Of a stretch of 21,669 nucleotides of DNA, positions 1-10,142 are shown in pieces. The notes under the pieces are model-generated. The model was not told where the DNA came from, searched no databases, and saw nothing but the letters and a program-made list of their open reading frames with translations. Source of the stretch: Larix sibirica (lineage: Eukaryota > Streptophyta > Pinopsida > Pinales > Pinaceae). The stretch covers positions 1-21,669 of the forward strand of contig NWUY0300063344.1 in NCBI GenBank assembly GCA_004151065.3, read 5' to 3'. The position numbers and the translations under genes were made by a program. Position 1 is the stretch's first letter. Every line of letters starts with the position of its first letter.

Positions 1-959
1 ACTGTGGTGTCGATGTTTGAAATAGTATAAATGGTGTTTACCTCAGCTGACGATGATTCTGAGGAGTGGATCTCCTCAATAATAGTAATCGAGGACTCTA
101 AGGATGGTTGTCGCAGCTCATGGAGCACAAACCGATACTCTAGTAAGTTGAGGCAGTGTTGGGAATAATGGCCATAGATACCACGAACTGCATAGGATTG
201 ATTGGTGTGCAATGATTTGTTACGTACTTGTGGGGGGTTTGACAATTGAACAACCATAATGTTCTCGTTATCGTCCAATGACTCCATATGGGCGCGAAGG
301 TCGGGAAAGTGTGGATAGTTATGAGTAGCGTGACACAAGGTATCGCATAAAGCATGTTTCATGGGTGCACGGGCCTAAGGAGCGGGGTTTACAGTTTTGC
401 TCGCAGTTGATGGGGTGTCAAGTTGTTTGGCTTTTCCTGCAACTCTTGTGGGAGGATGGGGAGCGGGGCTGTGAGAGGTTTTTGTTGACATGCCAGGAGG
501 AGGGTGATTGGCTGTGTTAATTGGTTGAACTGGTTGAAGAACGACCTGGGGGGTTGGTGTCGGATTGGGTGCAAGTAGGTACCAGACAAGGAGCCCTAAT
601 GTCAATCCAAAAAGGTTCAGGGTTTCCATGACCAGCACGCTTATGACTCCTGATGGGGGAAACAAGAAAGGTATTGTGTGTATTGGGGTTGCTCCCACGT
701 GACTAGGTACTGGCGGCAATTGAGTTTTAGGTGGCCTCTAGTGTTGCGGTGGAGGTACCGGTTGGGCTACAAGTTATGTTGCAGTAGCTAGTTGGCCTGA
801 TGAAATAGTGCACAAATCTGATATCTCGGCAGCTGTTGTGGGTGGAGGCAAGGAAACAAAGGTGGAATTCATCGGGGCCTCTGAGTAGAGACTCGACCCT
901 ATGGTGGAAATCAAAGAAGTAGTCACGCCAAGTATAGGTTTTTCGACCATGTGAAGGAC
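1..959 (-). pseudogene. Post-protease pol segment with a second eroded CCHC-like motif
   Basis: The frame of the protease continues without a shift to base 1, broken only by stops at 774-776, 738-740 and 375-377. After a proline/threonine-rich linker (about 375-719), it reads THNYPHFPDLRAHMESLDD and then YAVRGIYGHYSQHCLNL. The last stretch fits C-x2-C-x4-H-x4-C spacing with Tyr at Cys1 (192-194), Arg at Cys2 (183-185), His at 168-170 and Cys at 153-155. The remaining part is acidic and Ser/Glu-rich. I do not recognise an RT motif before the window edge. Its role is unknown; it could be a spacer between protease and RT specific to this lineage. Confidence 0.55.
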
Positions 960-1679
960 ATTTTCTGGTGTTGCAGGAGCGTTCAGGTCGTAGTAAGTGA
1001 GTTGGTCAAGTTTGTTGACCCATCCCTCATGGAGGAACATCATGAGTCGGAACACGGATGAGGCGACGACCTTCATCACATGCATGTAGTTGCATCATCA
1101 TAGGAGGTTATAGTCAAGTTGATCATTTATGACTTCTTTGTCAATCAAGACGGTTTTTCCGGCTAGTTGGACATGGACATTGGCAAGCAAGCCTTGCAGT
1201 TGGGTTGTGCGGCCATCGTAAGCTTGAAGGGTTGTTGTTGATGCTTGAAAAGGAGGGGATCCTAGTTTTTACCATACGAACGTGTACATGAGACATCTGA
1301 AGGCGCCCTCATTGACGATGCATCGCTATATAACCAGGTTTTGGATCGTCACTGAGATCTAAAATGCAAGAGACGAAGGAATGCAGCATTCTGACTGATC
1401 TAAGTTGAATGCCATCAGTCTTGAGTTAGAAGGGTCAATCGCACCTAGTGTGGATAGTAATGATTTCTGTTATCCCGAGTAGTTCTTTAGAAATTCTAAG
1501 GCTGACATGGCAGCGGGGGACTGGGCCAAGTCATCCACAATGTTATAATTGGTGGCGGCGTGAGTGTTGGGTTTATTAATTATGCGACGTAGAGGGAATT
1601 TGGGGGCTTTGAGAGCTCCTTCATTTAGTGGTGGTGAAAGGAGTAATGACTGGTCAATGGGGGTTGACGTGGTCCCTTA
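960..1679 (-). pseudogene. Retropepsin-like protease region of Ty3/gypsy pol, inactivated
   Basis: One frame can be followed from a stop at 1677-1679. It contains NYNIVDDLAQSPAAM and LLSTLGAIDPSNSR, which in this family lie before the protease. Then come IVNEGAF (1311-1313 encodes Asn where the catalytic Asp of the D-E/S/T-G-A motif is expected), AYDGRTTQLQGL (YDG at 1212-1220), GKTVLIDKEVI, DYNLL and VVASSVFRLMMF. The enzyme would cleave Gag-Pol in virus-like particles. In-frame stops occur at 1470-1472, 1326-1328, 1269-1271, 1098-1100 and 1095-1097. The frame differs from that of the first zinc knuckle, so a frameshift lies between 1680 and 2020. Loss of the catalytic Asp and the stops make it non-functional. 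Confidence 0.75.
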
Positions 1680-2022
1680 TCTGTCGATATGGGTTCCATA
1701 GTCGAACCATAATGGTTATGTCGAGTCTAGAGATTGACATCAGTCGATGAAACCATTAGAAGGTGGTGGACTCCTGACTCAGAGACCTGACTTGTGGATG
1801 CGCCATAGGTGGCGGGTGGTTGTGTGGTGAGGACCCCTTGCCTAGGTAGAGGATTTTGCAATGTCATAGGTTGCGCCGTAACGACCCCTTGTGTGGGTAA
1901 GGGTTTTTTAACATCATAGGATGTTGTGTCATTGGAGGTGGTTGAGGTTGTTCTTGAGGAGTGGTGGTAGTGTTACGATGGTTGTCCTCGTCCCAAAGTT
2001 GGCGGGATGTTGCTAAGTGGGG

Positions 2023-2064
2023 GCAATGATGAGTGTAGTGTCCATAAACATTACAGAAGGAAAA
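2023..2064 (-). pseudogene. First CCHC zinc knuckle of the gypsy Gag, Cys1 lost
   Basis: The minus strand reads F-S-F-C-N-V-Y-G-H-Y-T-H-H-C-P. Aligned to C-x2-C-x4-H-x4-C, the second Cys is at 2053-2055, the His at 2038-2040 and the last Cys at 2023-2025. The first Cys position (2062-2064) is ttt, Phe, one base from tgt. The motif normally binds zinc and element RNA at the Gag C-terminus. The spacing is exact, so the identification is good and the Cys loss marks decay. Confidence 0.7.
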
Positions 2065-2065
2065 T

Positions 2066-2499
2066 GGATGATTGGTTCAAAACTGTGGGTTCTTACCTTA
2101 TCGATGAATTTGATTGGGGTCTTGATTCACAGTATTGGGGCCATTATTAACTGGGGGGTTAGGGGGATCCCCTCCCTTGGTGTTGATTGTTTATGCGATT
2201 CTGTTTGCGTATTCTATCTTGTTGTCCTTGTTGGTTGTTGGGGGTGGGTTGGTTTGGTTGTTGGTTTTGTTGAGCATAAACCTGTCATTGAGGTGTGGGG
2301 GGAGCCTGAGGTTGTGGGGGAGCAGGAGCAGGCGGCGAATGGTAGTAAGATGGTGGGGCTGCACTAGGGATGTATGCCTACTGGTTATGACCATAGTTGG
2401 GTGATGTGTATATGGGCCCATATGTTTGGGCATTGTGGGTCGGTAGTGCATATAAAGGTGTTGCTCCGGAATGCATTGTTGTGCGTGAAAAGTAGAGAC
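2066..2499 (-). pseudogene. Gag proline/glutamine-rich tail, frame-shifted
   Basis: Between the Gag core and the zinc knuckle the minus strand reads as proline-, glutamine- and asparagine-rich peptide in alternating frames, for example APAPPQPQAPPTPQ and QQNQQPNQPTPNNQQGQQ, with several interruptions. Such low-complexity linkers are common before the CCHC motif of plant Gag proteins. The plus-strand open frames over this stretch are rich in Gly, Val and Leu only because they oppose these codons. No catalytic role is expected. Confidence 0.55.
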
Positions 2500-3825
2500 T
2501 GCATCTCATAGCAGGTTTCGCAGATGTAGGACGAATATGTATGGAGGGTCATTCAGTGGATACAATGTGGTCGATGATGTCATCTGCATTATGGGATGCC
2601 CCTGGTGCATCCTTCCGAGAGATATCCTTGTGTGGGGCATCAAGTAATATGGTGTATAAGTAGCCTGATTTGGCGTAAATGAGGTCGAACTATTGGGATT
2701 TAAGGATAGCCTCTTCTTTAGACTGTGGTTGTTTGGATGCCACATCCTTAGCGATGGCTGGTGTAAAGGATTTTAGGAACCAATCTAAGAAGATACGGTC
2801 ATCTAATCTAATCTTACACAAACTGAGGTGTTTGCGCCATTCATGGATATGGTCGTGATATGGGTGGTCGTGTTTTGTCTGCAAGATAGGAGGATATCAA
2901 CACCAACATCATAACGAACTAGTAACTGGAAGAACTGTAGGAAAGTCAAAGCGAGGGACGCAAATATAAAATAGGTCCCATGTGGTTGGTCAATGTACCA
3001 CTTGACTGCAGCGCTAATGAAGGTTCGTTGCAATAGATGTAAGCGAATAGATTCGTCCACTATGTATTTAGAGGAACACCATGAGTGGAAGGACATGATA
3101 TGGTTCTCAAGGTATTCGCCACCCTTCCCCTCAAAATTGGGTATGTATGAAGGGAGCTTGGTGGGCATGGGAGGCCATGTAGGATCATGTCGGATGGGGT
3201 CGTTGGTCAATCTAACCAGGTCAAGGGGGTTGATACTGGTCATGAATGGAAAAATTGCAGGAGGATGTGACATGGATGGGTCGACCTACGCGCTAACCAT
3301 GGCGGCTATCATGGGGCCACCTCTGTCGAATGCGGGTACATGTGTGTTAGTCGTAATGGGAATGGAGGAACTACCTATATGGGGGGGATCTGAAAGGAAG
3401 TGGTGATGCCCCTAAGGGTAGTGTCAGTAACCAAGGGGTTGTGGTTGTCGAGATGGGATCGCTACCTGTGGGTATGCATGCAATGGCTGGGTGCATAGTG
3501 GTGCCAGGGGTAGGTCTGGTGGCAGCAGGGATAGAGGGTCCTGTGGATCCCACAACCGGGATAGATGTTGTAGTGGCGGTAGGGTCATTGGCGTGTCCAC
3601 CACCAATGATCCCTTCGTAGAATTGGTTGGGGTTCATGTTGGCCATGGGGCTAGATGGTGTTGTAGGTACGTGTGACTCTGCCTCAGAATCAGATGTGAA
3701 ATAAGGGGCGTCAGGATGAATATCCGATGACGAAAAGTGTGTCTCAAGGGAGCTGTGACAGTGGGGTCTAATGGACCTTGTTGTGGGGACTTCCCCGCAG
3801 TCTATGGGAGTATCTCGGGGATCAA
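2500..3825 (-). pseudogene. Ty3/gypsy gag pseudogene (nucleocapsid precursor)
   Basis: Gag packages the element RNA into virus-like particles in the cytoplasm. An open frame from about 3825 to 3371 contains a likely start ATG at 3644-3646 (reading MANMNPNQFYEG) and a proline/threonine-rich N-terminus. The reading then shifts frame and from about 3273 to 2803 shows the Gag core, with PNFEGKGGEYLENHIMSFHSW and a later VKWYIDQPHGT stretch. A second shift near 2885 leads into HIHEWRKHL, FLDWFLKSFTPAI and KDVA down to 2690, followed by FDLIYAKSGYLYTILLDAP to about 2500. Order and spacing fit plant Gag domains of the retrotrans_gag type. At least two frameshifts make it a pseudogene. The ATG choice is tentative because the frame is already open upstream. 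Confidence 0.8.
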
Positions 3826-4620
3826 TGATGACTGATGTCTGTGAGTGTAGAGGAGGTTAAATAAAACACTAAAAAATCCAACTTCGTGTGTGTGAAGAAG
3901 GAGAGCTCTCAACAAAGTGGCACTCAGGCCAACAACAAACTCTAAAACTCTACTGCGATCGCGTGTCACAGACAGGCGAGTAGCAAGGAGCAGCCAAATG
4001 CCAACAAGAAGCACTACCTAAAAATGAAAAAGACTCACTAACCTAGGGGTATCGGAGCATGCAAACACCTAACTAAAAGTATGGAAGCTCACGCAAATCG
4101 TATCCCCTGAAGGGTGATGAAATCCGAGTCAGAGAATACGAAATGGAGAACCAATAGATAAGGGATATCCCTCTACCGAGAGGGATCTCGGGTAAAAGAG
4201 CCCTAGGAGAATGGAAACTAGGCTACCCCGTTCATGACATCCAGAAAGGCAATTCGTCATTTTGGTCGCCGCTACACCCCTGGTATGGAGGCCTGGTAAT
4301 GCAGCGAGGACTACTGAGAGGTGTCCTTCAGAACTAAGTGGAGAGGGCAGTCCACTAGTCCTTCCGGAACCAGTCTCATGACTTTCCCTCCTAAGGGAGA
4401 GGCCTTTTGACAAATCGGTTTTAACCGTGCCAAAAAGTACTAGGGGATTTTGGTTCCCTAAGAGACAACTGCTAAGTTTCAGATGTAAAGTGGCAAAGGG
4501 GGGTTACTTGGATGCCTACCCCCAGTGCCCTACCTAGCTACAAGATTATTTGTATCCCAAAGTGGGGTTAGGTGTTTGTTCAGTTTAAGCATTTTAGTCT
4601 CACTTTGATCTTTAGGGTGT
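3826..4620 (-). other. Probable 5' leader of the gypsy relic, no gene seen
   Basis: This stretch lies directly upstream of the minus-strand gag and has no recognisable coding motif. It is comparatively GC-rich and contains several short inverted repeats, as leaders of LTR retrotransposons often do. I could not find a convincing minus-strand primer-binding site or LTR end. The minus-strand open frames of 70 and 94 codons here (3802-4014 and 4129-4413) show no family signature. The leader assignment is by position only. Confidence 0.35.
4167..4186. repeat. Perfect 8-bp hairpin in the putative leader
   Basis: Arms atccctct and agagggat are exact reverse complements around a 4-base loop, accg. 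A weaker 5-bp hairpin (tccct/aggga) lies near 4384. Leader hairpins can serve dimerisation or packaging in retroelements, but here that is only a possibility. Confidence 0.5.
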
Positions 4621-5640
4621 GAGTGGGTGCATGAGTGACGTGTATAGTTATGGTAGATGAGCAAGAAATAAACAATGTTGATAACTTTAAATAAACTGAA
4701 CTGAAATACTTGATTTTAAATTGAAATATATTGCTAGGAAACAATAAAAGAGACTGATCATGTTAAAATCATTAAGCAGAGGTGGTAAAAAGTATGTTGC
4801 AATCAATTAAATATGCAACTTAATCAATCAATCAAAGCATGCAAGGGGACAAACAAAAGGATGGGGTGGTTAAAATTCAGTCTGAGGGACATAGACGTTT
4901 TGGGGAATGCACTGTGGAGAAATAGGAGCGCACCCAAAAAAGAGAGTTCCAGGTCTGGAGAGTTCCTTTCGGGGGAAAAGGTGTGCTCTGGAGCGCCCTT
5001 AACTGGGGAAAAGGGCCACCCTAGGGCACACTTAACTGTAAGACACCTGCCACTCCAAAACTCTGCCACTCCAAAACTGGGTTTGCAAAAATTGAAAATC
5101 AACTCAGAAAATGGCTGAGTAAGGGGTTTGATGATTGGTTTAGGTCGGTTTTGTAGGCCAAAGGTCAACTAGGGGACTAACAATACGTAGAAACACTCTA
5201 ACTAAGGGATCTAACAAAGAAAAAATATACAGTAAAACATGCTCAAACAAACATAATAAATCAACTGGGGATCTGTAGGGATCTCCGCAGTATGGTTTCT
5301 AGTTCTGTTGGTGGTTCTTTTGCACTCCAACAGGAAAAAAGGGGTGATATACCAGCTTGAGGAAGCCGAGGTAGAGAGCATGCAAGAGGAATTTTATTTC
5401 GGCTCTGTGTGTGAGGGATGTGAGGTAAACTGAAGTAAAGACAAGTAAAATTTAAACTAAACTATGGGAGTAAGCAACATGAACTGAAATAATACTAAGA
5501 AATATGTATGGTAACAGATAATAAAACATAAAAACCACCTATTTACTAGAAATTACTTCGGTAAACATAAACATATTTCTTTCCATTCATTTTCTATGCA
5601 CCTGCAAAATAGATGAAATAATTTTTATATTATTCATGAA
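4621..5640. other. Repeat-like region without a gene, possibly LTR of the gypsy relic
   Basis: AT-rich flanks with recurring words such as aactgaaat and aagtaaaat surround a more GC-rich core at 4860-5170. In the core, short phrases recur: cactccaaaactc/cactccaaaactg, and ggggaaaag twice. Both strands have open frames in the core (101 and 114 codons) but neither resembles a known family, and they oppose each other, so I treat them as chance. By position it could be the 5' LTR or untranslated region of the minus-strand gypsy element. No TG...CA boundary was found. Confidence 0.3.
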
Positions 5641-6200
5641 TAATGGAGTTACAGAGTTACCTCTTTGGGTATATGTTCACTTGCGGCCCAGAAGCTAGCA
5701 ACCCTCCGTTAATGGTTTTGTCCTCCGAATGGCCACCGAACTCAACCAGATGCAATATATCAACCCGAATGGTAGCAAGAAGCCAAGGGTGCTCAACCAG
5801 CCAAAGGGATTTGCAGAGTGGGATATTGGTGGTGGAGGTTTGTGTGAATGGAGTAATGGTGGATGGTAAAATGGCACCAAAGTGAGAGATATTTTAATGG
5901 TAGGTTATCAAATGAATTCTTTAAAATGGTGGGAAAAATATTACATATATAATGTGAATTAGGGTTTTGGAACCCTAAACCACTTATGGTTTTTCTTTTT
6001 TGAATCTTACCGCCAGTAAGTTTTGAATTGAGGTGGGAGTTTGTATCTGTCGGGAAAACCCCCCTATTTTGGTGGACACCTCAATTTTAGGGGAGATTCC
6101 CTATTTTGGTGGAGTTTGTCCAAAGGGGGCTTAGAACTTAGGCTAAATGGTTTTTTGGGGGTTTTATGAATAAATGGGTTTATTATTTGGAAATAAGGGT
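5641..6200. other. Unassigned stretch with a short GC-richer coding-like patch
   Basis: On the plus strand a 48-codon frame from an ATG at about 5731 begins MATELNQMQYINPNGSKKP and ends Gly/Trp-rich before a stop near 5862. Longer open frames of 80 codons (plus) and 61 codons (minus) overlap it. I recognise none of them, and there is no second exon or conserved motif. The remainder is AT-rich and holds the short direct repeat at 6062-6113. A fragment of a captured gene or of retroelement gag are both possible. Confidence 0.25.
6062..6113 (+). repeat. 15-bp perfect direct repeat
   Basis: The word ccctattttggtgga occurs at 6062-6076 and again at 6099-6113, separated by 22 bases. It may be the remains of a local duplication or of a tandem array. 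No function is evident. Confidence 0.7.
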
Positions 6201-7610
6201 CCACAACATGTCACTTGGTGTGTGGTCAATTTTCTTGTGTTAACAAGAACTATACTTGCACATTAAACCAGTCACAGTATTATATTATTCTAGGAGACGT
6301 TCCTATAACAATATTTCATAATGATATTTCAATGATTCAAAACAAAATCAGAAATCTTATAATTGTTGATTCAAGTTATACAACACATGTGTATTTTAGA
6401 AATTATTGTAACAACTGTTGATTAAGAATCATGTAGTATAGGCATACCAAACCACACCACAGAATTTTTGTAACTCACTTCAATCAAAATTTAAGAGCAC
6501 AAATAAAAAGAAATAAAAATAGTAAGAGCACAAATAAATGAAATAAGCATTTGGGAAAGCAATTAAATCTACGAATGAAATACATAATCTATCTATGAAA
6601 TAACAGAGCAATAAAATATGTCTATCTACGGAATAATATAACAATCAATTCTATAAATGCAGAGATTAAATGTGACTAAGGTAAACTAACTAAGAAATAA
6701 TGCAGTCCATACCCAAGTCAAATGTCCCTCTTGGTTAGGGATGTGTTGTAGGAAAACTACAACAAGTTAACTCATGAACTCAGCAATAGTATATTTATAT
6801 TACCATCAATGTGGTCAAATGGAAATTAAAGAGTATCACCCATGATTCCTTTCTATTCTATGATTGAATATATTTCAATTCTAATCTTACTTTCCTCCTT
6901 ATACTGGACATGAATTGGTATACATATAAAATTGTTTACAATTATAGGAGAAGGAAAACACATTATAGGAGATAACATCAGATTCCCCGATATTTGGATT
7001 TTGAACAATCATTAACCATTACTTCATTATTTGAGACAAAGGATGTATACACCATCTCTAGACCACTTTCTACGATGATCAAGGATTGACTATCGGTTTT
7101 ATCTCATATGAATTTCATGACGTGGAGCATGAAATTCCCTTTCATGTATGATTATCATGCATGGACCCTTTTGTTCTAACTAGCGTTGGCTACAACTTTG
7201 ACCAGGAGCTCATGATATTTGAGATGAAGTCGGTGTTTTCTTGATAGCTTCCAAACCATATCAATACTCTTTGAAGAAAATCCATGTGGCAACAATTTTC
7301 CTGGAATGAGCCACATATGCAAACCAATGAGATGTTACCAAATTCTAGAACTTGAACAAGAATGTTGCAATTTCTGGTAATACCTAAGGAAATAACAAAT
7401 TCTATTCTAAATATTCATCAAAACATTGGGAAATGGTCGGAAACATCAATTTAAGATCTGATGAATCTTTTAAGAGTGTAAAACTCTCAAAATGGGTAAA
7501 TGTGTAATATAGTTTGTGAAAGGGGTGAAGATGAAGATGTTATATGGGAAAAAGTGTTTATTTGGAACTGTAAAATATATCAAAATAAGGGTTCAATAGT
7601 CCCACCTCTT
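6201..7610. other. AT-rich intergenic or decayed repeat DNA, no gene recognised
   Basis: Only short chance-sized open frames occur. The longest, 6215-6421 plus, has a short protease-like phrase (IIVDSSYTTHV) that is discussed as a weak observation. Around 6480-6680 the sequence is A-rich with the word agagcacaaataaa repeated about 40 bases apart. The stretch 7040-7400 is less biased in composition but shows no persistent frame on either strand. It is probably old retroelement non-coding DNA. Confidence 0.4.
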
Positions 7611-7790
7611 CACCCTATGAGCATAACTCGATGCAATGAGTGCTAAGTGGACTATTCAAAACCATGAGAAATTGGTTAGTTGCATCTATACTAATGGGAT
7701 ATGGGTTATAGAATAATATCTTACAGTAAGTAGTAAAACCAAAAAATTATATATCATATGTTGGAGTATGAAATCCCCTTAATGCTTAAA
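7611..7790 (+). repeat. Diverged direct repeat, copy 1
   Basis: This block matches 8031-8210 in order over its whole length. Shared anchors are caccctatg/catccctatg, gcaatgagtgctaagtggactatt/gtaatgagtgataggtggactatt, atgggatatgggt and attatatatcatatgttgga/attatatatcatacgttgga, ending atgaaatcccctt/atgaaatcccctc. The offset is about 420 bases. The intervening DNA is not repeated, so this is a dispersed pair rather than a simple tandem array. Confidence 0.75.
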
Positions 7791-8030
7791 TAATTGAGTT
7801 AAGAAATATCTAATTGAATAGTTCATAAGGTAGAATACTTGTTAAGGTTTTGCAAATGGGGTAGCAATATAAGTGGGCTTGATTGTGGGGAAAATTACAT
7901 AGCTAACCATGATTGATTTAGAGGATTCATGGGAATGGTGACCTCCCAGAAGTATTTGTTATTGGGTGCAATCCCTAGAGGTGATGATTAATGTCATGGG
8001 ATTCATTTCATTGGTCCCGATTCCAATTCT

Positions 8031-8210
8031 TCATCCCTATGGGAATCACCTGATGTAATGAGTGATAGGTGGACTATTCTAAACCATCATAAATTGGTCA
8101 ATCATGACTATACTCATGGGATATGGGTCATAGATTAATGACTTACACTAGGTAGATAATCACAATAATTATATATCATACGTTGGACTATGAAATCCCC
8201 TCAATACTTA
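8031..8210 (+). repeat. Diverged direct repeat, copy 2
   Basis: Partner of 7611-7790. Substitutions and small indels are scattered, so the duplication is old. The pair could be remnants of two related repeats inserted side by side, or an internal duplication of one element. No terminal motifs or target-site duplications were found. Confidence 0.75.
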
Positions 8211-9104
8211 GAAAGAGGAATTTATTCACCATTGATCCAATTTATCCACAACAAGTGTCCAACAATAAATGCACTTAGATATGATAATATATTTAGTAAA
8301 CTTAGCCACATGCGTTATACCCATATCAAGAAATTGTCTATTTGGAAGGTATAAACATTTTGGTGGGAAAGTGGACATAAGAATTGTAGGAATTCCTTGA
8401 TTTCATAAATAAAGTATTGTAGGTGATCCTAGAGTTGTTCCTCTCCTTTGGGGAAGTTGTAGAGTTGAACAAGGGACCAGGGTAGTGGGAGTTGACTTGA
8501 GGGAGATTCAGAAGGTGTGGATAAGGATTTTTTTCTCTCATTTTGATCTTGATGATGGACACATTATGGGTGTTAGAAAGGATGGGGTGGTATCGATTTA
8601 TAAATCAAAAAAAATATGAGATGTGTTGTGAAAATTGAAGATTGTTAGAAGCATTAAGAATTATTGACCTTATGGGATACTAGAACTAGGATAGTAGGAA
8701 ATATTCTAGTTGATTGAGAAGATGAGTGGTGAAACAATGAAGAAACATGGTTGGAGTGACATAAGATATTAGGTGGTTCATAAGGAAGGCACATAAATGG
8801 TTCTACTAATTTTGAATTTACCTTCCTACCTTTAGGTGCAAGAGTATAAATGTAAAGGTTCATGCCTATGAAAAGCTTTCTATTTTTGTTTTTGTTGTTA
8901 CCGTTGGTTCCTTTTTTTCAATCTACCGATATTCATGTATTATTTTATTGTTGCGGTCAGTTGACTAAGGAACTATTATGAATGGCATATTTTTTATTTA
9001 TTTTGGAAATGAATGGATTGAAACCCCCATTTAAAACCATTGGTGTCTTTACATTGTATAGCAATAATGTATTTTACTATTTTTCATTGTCTATGGTATT
9101 AGAT
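8211..9104. other. AT-rich stretch, no gene recognised
   Basis: The minus-strand open frames at 8338-8562 (74 codons) and 8654-8863 (69 codons) show no domain signature, and their composition is what AT-rich DNA yields by chance. There is a weak TATA-like run followed by A-rich sequence near 8597-8617. I see no RNA gene and no convincing retroelement motif. Confidence 0.4.
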
Positions 9105-9206
9105 AACCTTAATCTACTTGAATATATACCATGCTCTTAACCTTAAACTACTTGAATATATACCATGCTCTTAACCTTAATCTACTTGAATATATACCAT
9201 GCTCTT
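9105..9206 (+). repeat. 34-bp tandem repeat, three copies
   Basis: Units at 9105-9138, 9139-9172 and 9173-9206 begin aaccttaatctacttg and end ataccatgctctt. Copies 1 and 3 are identical and copy 2 differs by one base (aaactac for aatctac). The near-identity indicates a recent local expansion in otherwise decayed DNA. Confidence 0.95.
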
Positions 9207-10142
9207 ACTCTAGGATATGGATGTTGTTATGATGATATTTAATCACTCAATAAATAGAGAATGATTTCTTTGTAAGAATTATGTACATGAATAATAGCTA
9301 ATATTGAATTATGAGTATTGAGATAGGTATTGGTTGTGGTAGTCATCCTATATGATTCCTATAAAAACATAAGTCTCAACACAATGCTTCTTGTGAAACC
9401 TTCGTCTTCATGTGTATTGAAAATGTCAGTGCCTAGATTATAAGGGAACCCCTTATTTTTGGACATTGATGTGGACGTTGGTCTAAAATTGATAATAACA
9501 AATTTCTATTGAAAATATGAGGTGGTAGTGAGAAGGATATTGCATGAAGGGTTCATGTCTTAAGTGAATCAAAGGTACACGAGTCAAAGGTTTAGGATTA
9601 TATTGGATTTCATAGTTTATCCTCTATTGCTACTTAGTCCCTACAAATATTTAGATTGAAATCTTTAAATAGAATTGTAGAAAGAATTAATGGTATATTC
9701 CCAAGTGATAACACAATGAGTTCAAAGAATAATAGGGATCGATATAGGATCAAATTGAGTAACAACATGACCATAAATGTTGCAGATATTATAATAAATG
9801 AAGGGGACAAAACCACAAGAATCACACACATTGAAAAATCATAATGGAGAGGAGATTAAAACCATTTAACCTTAATATCGCATAAGAAGGTTTAGAGGAA
9901 AATACACGACAATGGTGATACTTTATGATGGGGATATTTCAATAGACATGATCCTCTCCTACAATTCTCAAAACTTATGGATGAATTTCTAGAAAATGGC
10001 AATTCTTCTCAGTAAGGCATGGACAATTCCAACATGGTCACACACTATGAAACATTAGCATGGCATTGAAATTATTTAATAATTTAATCCTCCTTTTTAT
10101 ATGGCGTTCTTTAGTCCATATAACTTGGTTTCTTTAGGGATT
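9207..10142. other. AT-rich stretch, no gene recognised
   Basis: A 62-codon plus-strand frame at 9656-9844 and a 65-codon minus frame at 9634-9831 oppose each other, and neither has a recognisable motif. The plus frame is Asn/Ile/Arg-rich. No repeat boundaries, hairpins or RNA genes were seen. Confidence 0.35.

Larger units (their letters stand above)
1..3825 (-). mobile_element. Ty3/gypsy LTR retrotransposon relic (gag to post-protease part)
   Basis: The minus strand carries, in the expected order from right to left, a Gag N-terminus, the retrotransposon Gag domain, a proline/glutamine-rich tail, a CCHC knuckle and a retropepsin-like domain. This order is that of plant Ty3/gypsy (Metaviridae) elements. 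The element runs off the left edge, so RT, RNase H and integrase are not visible. Reading frames change at least twice in gag and once between the knuckle and the protease region, and about eight in-frame stops lie in the protease and downstream part. No target-site duplication or LTR boundary can be fixed inside the window. The family assignment rests on motifs read by eye and is confident at superfamily level only. Confidence 0.85.

Noticed and set aside
2017-2404. Plus-strand Gly/Val/Leu-rich open frames resembling membrane proteins
   Set aside because: They are the complement of the proline/glutamine-rich Gag tail, so the hydrophobic character is a shadow.
4046-4057. gggtatcggagc, similar to the plant primer-binding site tggtatcagagc
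   Set aside because: Only 9-10 of 12 bases match and it is on the plus strand, whereas the neighbouring gag is on the minus strand. There is no LTR next to it.
4813-5168. Opposed open frames of 101 and 114 codons
   Set aside because: Neither has a known motif, they overlap on opposite strands, and the DNA has repeated non-coding phrases.
5971-5980. Telomere-like ccctaaa words (also near 11337)
   Set aside because: Single copies only, expected by chance and not an interstitial telomere array.
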